Below, one piece after another: positions 42,124 through 46,419 of a stretch of DNA of 46,419 nt. A model generated the notes under the pieces. It did no database searches. It was given only the letters and a program-made list of their open reading frames with translations, and had not been told where the DNA came from. The position numbers and the translations under genes are program-made. Source of the stretch: Bacteroidales bacterium (GTDB taxonomy: Bacteria > Bacteroidota > Bacteroidia > Bacteroidales > UBA932); NCBI GenBank assembly GCA_024398105.1, contig JAKSJP010000020.1, positions 1 to 46,419 on the forward strand. Reading direction: 5' to 3'. Position 1 is the first letter of the stretch, and each line of letters begins with the position of its first letter.

Positions 42124-43083
42124 ATGGCAGAAGATCCACTGGAGCGCATTGCTCGTGAAGAAAGAGAAAAGAAGGACAATGGTCTCAAGAAGGTTGTCTA
42201 CGCCCTCTCAGCAGCGGTCGTAGTGCTTCTTGGTATTTTTGGATATCAGCAGATTAAGATGTCGAAGATCCGCTCGCTCGTCAATGAGGACGGAAGCAAA
42301 GGCGGCTCATTCTTCGCACTCGTAGAAGAACTCAATGATGAGAAGAAGGACCTCGTGTCTCAGCTCGAGACTCTCCAGAGTGACTATGAGAACCTCTCTT
42401 CTGAGTACGACTCGATCAACTCCCAGCTTGATACCTCAAGGGCGGAGATCGCTCAGCTCCTCGAGAACATCAAGAAGACCGACGCTACCAACAGAGCCAA
42501 GATGCGTCAGTACGAGAAGGAGCTCGGAACCCTCAGAAGCATCATGAGGAACTATATCGTGCAGATCGACTCTCTCAACACTCTCAACCACCAGCTCACA
42601 GCTGAGGTCGCAAGTGTAAGGAAGGAGGCCGCTGACAGCAAGAGAGCCAATGAGGAACTCTCACAGCAGGTCGAGAACCTCAGCGGACAGGTTGCCGCAG
42701 GTTCAGTCATCAAGGCCCGCGGAGTCAGCCTCTACGCATATAACAGCCAGGACAAGGAGACCGACCGAAGCAGCAGGACAGTACGTCTGATGACGACCCT
42801 CAGCCTCGTCGAGAACGATCTCGCACCTAAGGGTCCGGTCACAGTCTACATCAGAGTCAAGGATCCTGAGGGAATCATCCTTACCAACAGCGTACGCACT
42901 TCATTCAAGCTCGGCGGTGAGACTCTCGTCGCATCTGCAAGCCGTGAAGTCGACTACGAAGGCCGTGAGGTCGATCTCAGCATCTATCTCAACGACATCG
43001 CAGAGTATGTCAAGGGTGTCTACACGGTTGAGGCTTTCACAGAAAAGGGAAGGCTTGGTTCAGCTGAGCTGATGCTCCGATAG
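42124..43083 (+). CDS. Membrane-anchored coiled-coil protein of unknown function
   Basis: The 319-residue protein has a charged cytoplasmic N-terminus, one membrane span (about 22-41) and a long coiled coil (about 65-195; SQLETLQSDYENLSSEYDSI). A C-terminal beta-sandwich-like domain follows (VRLMTTLSLVENDLAPKGPV ... YTVEAFTEKGRLGSAEL). The layout suggests a periplasmic spacer with a terminal binding domain. Similar proteins occur across Bacteroidetes without a known role. hemW begins 4 bases after its stop, so the two are probably cotranscribed. Confidence 0.85.
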   Translation: MAEDPLERIAREEREKKDNGLKKVVYALSAAVVVLLGIFGYQQIKMSKIRSLVNEDGSKGGSFFALVEELNDEKKDLVSQLETLQSDYENLSSEYDSINSQLDTSRAEIAQLLENIKKTDATNRAKMRQYEKELGTLRSIMRNYIVQIDSLNTLNHQLTAEVASVRKEAADSKRANEELSQQVENLSGQVAAGSVIKARGVSLYAYNSQDKETDRSSRTVRLMTTLSLVENDLAPKGPVTVYIRVKDPEGIILTNSVRTSFKLGGETLVASASREVDYEGREVDLSIYLNDIAEYVKGVYTVEAFTEKGRLGSAELMLR

Positions 43084-43086
43084 CTG

Positions 43087-44229
43087 ATGATCTACGTCCA
43101 TGTCCCGTTCTGCAGAAGTTTCTGCACGTACTGCGGCTTCTACTCTGAAGTGGCGGGAAGGAACGAGGAAAGGTTCGCCGGCTATGTCGACGCTCTGGTC
43201 GCAGAGGCGGTCCAGAGAAAGGACGAGATAGAGGCGACACTTGGCACCAATACGCTTTATATAGGAGGAGGAACCCCGTCGGTTCTTCCTCTTGCTATGC
43301 TTGGACGTGTCGTCGAGGCTCTGCCTTACGGTCCGTTCGAGGAATTCACGGTAGAGGTCAATCCGGAGGATATAGTTGAGAAAGGTGCAGACTACGCTGC
43401 CGCTCTCAAAGCTATTGGCGTCACGAGGGTCAGCATGGGAGTCCAGTCCTTCGACGACTGCACCCTACGTTGGATGAACCGTCGCCATGATTCCTCCCGT
43501 GCCCGCGAAGCCTTCAGGATTCTCCGCGAGGTGGGTTTTGACAATCTCAGCATCGACCTGATCTTCGGAATCTCCGGTGTCTCCGAGCAGCAGTGGCGCG
43601 AGACTGTCCGCCAGGCCATCCATATCGGGGATGGCAAGGACACTGCCATCCACATCAGCGACGGCCAGACCGCTGTCCCTGCCGCTTTTGCCAGGCCGCA
43701 GCATATCTCGGCCTACCAGCTGTCGATAGAGGAGGGCAGCGCCCTTGAGAAGATGGTCAGTGACGGCCGCTACACCGAGGCCTCCGAGGAAGAATGCCGC
43801 AGGCAGTACGACATCCTCTGCGAGGAACTTTCGGCTGCCGGCTATGTCCATTACGAGATTTCCAACTTCGCCCTCCCTGGCTTCGAAGCCCGCCACAACA
43901 GCGCCTACTGGACAAGGATCCCGTACGTCGGTCTCGGCGCCGGCGCCCATTCCTTCGACGGCAGCACCCGCCGCTGGAACTCAGAGATGAATGACCATGG
44001 TACCGACAGCCTGTCGGAGACACTGACGGAGGACGACGCAGACGTCGAGCGCATAATGCTCGCCCTGCGCACGGCCAAGGGAATCGACGCGGCCTGGCTT
44101 CGCGGAAAATGCGGAAATGAAAGGGTCGACCGTCTGATTTCGGAAGGCGCCTTGACCGAAGGTACCATGATCCGTATCCCCGAGGACCGATTCTTCGTTT
44201 CGGACGACATAATCAGGGAACTTCTCTGA
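43087..44229 (+). CDS. hemW: HemW-like radical SAM heme chaperone
   Basis: HemW proteins are related to coproporphyrinogen III dehydrogenase but act in heme delivery. The 380-residue protein has the radical SAM cluster motif C9-x3-C13-x2-C16 (CRSFCTYC) right at the N-terminus, the GGGTPS loop, and the HemN/HemW segment PQHISAYQLSIEEGS. The C-terminal half includes HYEISNFALPGFEARHN and the YVGLGAGAHSF motif. Unusually, a 10-residue tandem duplication (AIHIGDGKDT / AIHISDGQTA, about 177-196) sits directly before the HIS motif. Heme-binding activity cannot be judged from sequence. Confidence 0.9.
   Translation: MIYVHVPFCRSFCTYCGFYSEVAGRNEERFAGYVDALVAEAVQRKDEIEATLGTNTLYIGGGTPSVLPLAMLGRVVEALPYGPFEEFTVEVNPEDIVEKGADYAAALKAIGVTRVSMGVQSFDDCTLRWMNRRHDSSRAREAFRILREVGFDNLSIDLIFGISGVSEQQWRETVRQAIHIGDGKDTAIHISDGQTAVPAAFARPQHISAYQLSIEEGSALEKMVSDGRYTEASEEECRRQYDILCEELSAAGYVHYEISNFALPGFEARHNSAYWTRIPYVGLGAGAHSFDGSTRRWNSEMNDHGTDSLSETLTEDDADVERIMLALRTAKGIDAAWLRGKCGNERVDRLISEGALTEGTMIRIPEDRFFVSDDIIRELL
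43615..43665 (+). repeat. 30-bp-period tandem duplication inside hemW
   Basis: Positions 43615-43635 and 43645-43665 are 21-base near-identical segments one period of 30 bases apart, keeping the frame. They encode two copies of AIH-I-G/S-DG. Confidence 0.6.
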
Positions 44230-44238
44230 AATATTTGC

Positions 44239-44246
44239 TATCTTTA
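44239..44246 (+). promoter_or_regulatory. Possible -7 element of the aminopeptidase P gene
   Basis: TATCTTTA differs from TAnnTTTG only in the last base and lies 35 bases before the ATG at 44282. Confidence 0.4.
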
Positions 44247-44281
44247 GAAACCAATCTATACACAAGAAAACTGATATTACC

Positions 44282-46141
44282 ATGAACGTATATTACCAGA
44301 GACTGGAAAACATCCGCGCCATAATGCGCGAGAAGGGCTGGGACGCGCTTGTAATCACAGCTTCGGACCCTCATAACAGCGAATATCCTGGAATCAGATG
44401 GAAGCAGGTGCAGTGGATCACAGGCTTTGCGGGTGAGTGCGGCGACATCGTCATCACTCTCGACCATGCGGGCCTCTGGACAGACACCCGTTATTTCATC
44501 CAGGCCAACAAGGTCCTTCCGGGAACCGGCTTCGAGCTCCATAAGACAAGGGTCCCTGAGCAGGTGCTCATCCCTGAGTGGCTCGCTTCACATGCCTTCG
44601 CCGAGAAGGAGGGCCAGGTGGTCGTGGCGGTCGACGGTATTACCCAGACGATTTCGTCCGTCAATTCCATCAAGGACGCCTTCAGGTCTGCAGGACGTGT
44701 CGAGAACGACCGCGAGAACGGGTTCATGGTTGTCAATGCGCCGGATTTCCTCGATGGTCTCTGGGGCGACAGACCTGCTGTACCTCAGTCTCCGATCATC
44801 ACTCTGAGCGACGAGCTGACCGGCGAGTCCCGCCAGGACAAGATCCTCTGGCTCAGGAACTATCTCATCGACAACAGGTGCGAGGCTATGCTTCTAACCG
44901 CGCTCGACGAGATTGCGTGGGTGCTCAACGCCCGCGGTTCAGACGTGGAGTACAATCCTGTGATCATCTCGTATCTCCTTGTCACCATGGATGAGGTCTG
45001 CTGGTTCGTCCGCAAGAATTCAGTCAAGGCTCTCGACGGCGAGACAAGTGCAAGCTTCGAGGAGATGCGTCGCGAAGGAATCAAGATACTTCCTTACGAG
45101 GATGTGGAGATCGCTCTCGCAAACCTCAAGGACGAGGGTGGCGTACGTGCTCTCTATGTAGATCCTTCTACTCTCAACTATAATCTTTACAGAATACTCG
45201 AGACCAACCTTGACAGCGTCTCTGTGCGCTTCGGAAATTCTCCTGTCGCCCTGCGCAAGTCGATCAAGAATGAGGTCGAACTCAATGGAATGAAGGAGGC
45301 TCACATCGAGGACGGTATCGCGATGGAGCGCTTCTACTACTGGCTCGAGAAGCAGTTCGAGTTCGGACAGACAGTGGACGAGTGGCAGGCTGCATGCAAG
45401 CTCCAGTCGTACAGGGCCCAGATTCCTGGCTATATGGGAGACAGTTTCGAGACTATCTCTGCCTATGGCGAGGGCGCGGCTCTGCCTCATTACGTCACTC
45501 CGAGGGAGAACGCCCCTGTCCTCGAGCGTCATGGTCTCTACCTCAACGATTCAGGCGGACAGTATCTTTTCGGTACGACCGACATCACCAGGACCATCCC
45601 TTGCGGTCCATGTACTGAGCTAGAGAAGGAGGACTACACTCTTGTCCTCAAGTGCCATATCGACCTTGCGATGGCCATCTTCCCTAAGGGAACCTGCGGC
45701 TGCCATCTCGATATCCTCGTGCGCAATGCTCTCTGGCAGAACAAGAGGAACTTCGGACATGGCTCTGGCCATGGAATCGGATTCTTCCTCAATGTCCACG
45801 AAGGCCCGCAGGAGTTCCGTCAGAACTTCAATTCGTACCCATACGTCCCTGGCATCGTCAACACCAATGAGCCTGGCATGTACCGCGAGGGCAAGCACGG
45901 TGTTCGCCATGAGAATGTCTTCATCGTAGAGGACGCCGGCACCAACGAGTTCGCGACCTGGTACAAGTTCAACACCATCACCCTCTGCCACATCGACACC
46001 TCCATCATCAAGAAGGAACTGATGACCCCAGAGGAGATCAAGTGGCTCAACGACTACCATCAGCGCGTCTACGACACCCTCTCGCCACGCCTCTCTCCAG
46101 AGATCGCCGAGTGGCTCAAGGGCAAGTGCGCCGCAATCTAG
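44282..46141 (+). CDS. Aminopeptidase P family protein (Xaa-Pro aminopeptidase, M24B)
   Basis: It is expected to remove an N-terminal residue preceding proline. The 619-residue protein has two creatinase-type N-terminal domains (about 1-310) and a C-terminal pita-bread metallopeptidase domain. The dinuclear metal ligands are all present: D423 (LNDSGGQY), D434 (GTTDITRT), H497 (GHGSGHGIGFF), E530 (TNEPGMY) and E544 (RHENVF). Length is normal for the long three-domain form. No signal peptide is visible, so it should be cytoplasmic. Tandem 43-bp repeats begin 7 bases after the stop. Confidence 0.94.
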   Translation: MNVYYQRLENIRAIMREKGWDALVITASDPHNSEYPGIRWKQVQWITGFAGECGDIVITLDHAGLWTDTRYFIQANKVLPGTGFELHKTRVPEQVLIPEWLASHAFAEKEGQVVVAVDGITQTISSVNSIKDAFRSAGRVENDRENGFMVVNAPDFLDGLWGDRPAVPQSPIITLSDELTGESRQDKILWLRNYLIDNRCEAMLLTALDEIAWVLNARGSDVEYNPVIISYLLVTMDEVCWFVRKNSVKALDGETSASFEEMRREGIKILPYEDVEIALANLKDEGGVRALYVDPSTLNYNLYRILETNLDSVSVRFGNSPVALRKSIKNEVELNGMKEAHIEDGIAMERFYYWLEKQFEFGQTVDEWQAACKLQSYRAQIPGYMGDSFETISAYGEGAALPHYVTPRENAPVLERHGLYLNDSGGQYLFGTTDITRTIPCGPCTELEKEDYTLVLKCHIDLAMAIFPKGTCGCHLDILVRNALWQNKRNFGHGSGHGIGFFLNVHEGPQEFRQNFNSYPYVPGIVNTNEPGMYREGKHGVRHENVFIVEDAGTNEFATWYKFNTITLCHIDTSIIKKELMTPEEIKWLNDYHQRVYDTLSPRLSPEIAEWLKGKCAAI

Positions 46142-46148
46142 CCGTCCC

Positions 46149-46362
46149 GCCATCTCCGCCGTCCCGGCAGCCCCAAGCCCCCGACGGGCCGCCAGCTCCG
46201 CCCGTCTCGTCAGCCCATTCCCTCCGACGGGCCGCCAGCTCCACCATCCTGGCAGCCCCATGTCCCCAGACGGACTGCCATCTCCACCGTCCTGGCAGCC
46301 CCATGTCCTCCGACAGACTGCCATCTCCACCGTCCTGGCAGCCCCATGTCCTCCGACGGACC
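46149..46362. repeat. Five tandem 43-bp repeats downstream of the aminopeptidase gene
   Basis: Units run 46149-46190 (42 bases), 46191-46233, 46234-46276, 46277-46319 and 46320-46362. Units 4 and 5 differ at two positions; units 1 and 2 are more diverged. Within a unit boundary TGGCA...TGCCA encloses GTCC...GGAC, so each junction can form a nested stem. The period is not divisible by three and no credible gene overlaps. The rest of the stretch to 46419 shows nothing further. Confidence 0.85.
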
Positions 46363-46419
46363 ACCGGCCACAGGGCTCTGTCCATCCTCGCATCCTACGT
46401 CATTCGTCATAAGTGAATG

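Noticed and set aside
46149-46362. CRISPR array
   Set aside because: The repeats are contiguous 43-bp units without unique spacers, and no cas gene is present.
45620-46393. Minus-strand frame of about 257 residues covering the 43-bp repeats
   Set aside because: It is low-complexity Gly/Arg/Trp-rich translation of the repeats plus antisense of the aminopeptidase gene; other frames there are equally open.

Overview
The window looks like chromosome of an uncultured member of the order Bacteroidales. The grounds are a SusC/SusD pair, an UpxY-type NusG paralogue ahead of dTDP-rhamnose genes, Bacteroidetes-type promoters (TAnnTTTG, sometimes with TTTG 19-22 bases upstream) instead of -35/-10 boxes, the near absence of Shine-Dalgarno sequences, and phylum-typical families such as DUF3109. 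Species and genus cannot be fixed from the sequence alone. Gene content is mostly housekeeping.

Layout. 1-2000 is AT-richer and looks accessory: palindromes without a gene, then an intact ATPase/DUF4143 gene. 1984-2802 is the most striking locus: a tRNA-Leu(UAA) gene on the minus strand split inside its anticodon by a 734-nt group I intron that carries an HNH homing endonuclease ORF. 3192-8117 is a SusC/SusD operon closed by a strong hairpin. 8181-12304 (minus) is fabG, comF, thrC, thrB. 12411-17747 (plus) is ahcY, an upxY-like gene and rfbA-rfbC-rfbD-rfbB. 17713-25008 (minus) is the rod-elongation operon mreB-mreC-mreD-mrdA-rodA with a secreted GH51 arabinofuranosidase at its end, overlapping rfbB tail to tail. 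25094-28684 holds ispD, an Lrp/AsnC regulator and topA. 28817-33469 (plus) holds a bifunctional penicillin-binding protein, ddl and prmC. 33569-43083 holds a lipoprotein of unknown function, DUF3109, a degenerate M16 protein, a secreted TPR protein, a U32 protein and small conserved proteins. 43087-46141 is hemW and an aminopeptidase P.

How the genes connect. Cell-envelope work dominates: MreBCD/PBP2/RodA, a class A PBP and Ddl make and shape peptidoglycan, RfbABCD supply dTDP-L-rhamnose, and SusCD imports an unidentified glycan or other ligand. Amino-acid and methyl metabolism (ThrB/ThrC, AhcY), fatty-acid synthesis (FabG) and isoprenoids (IspD) fill the rest.

Non-coding novelties. (1) The tRNA-Leu(UAA) group I intron, whose endonuclease frame runs through the catalytic core. 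(2) Two inverted copies of a structured palindromic element between ddl and prmC (32273-32561). They share short sequence boxes and a covarying H-type pseudoknot, but have unrelated, internally perfect outer stems; this is the best candidate for an undescribed element. (3) Five tandem 43-bp units directly after the last gene (46149-46362). Smaller repeat sets lie before susC, between fabG and comF, and at 151-261.
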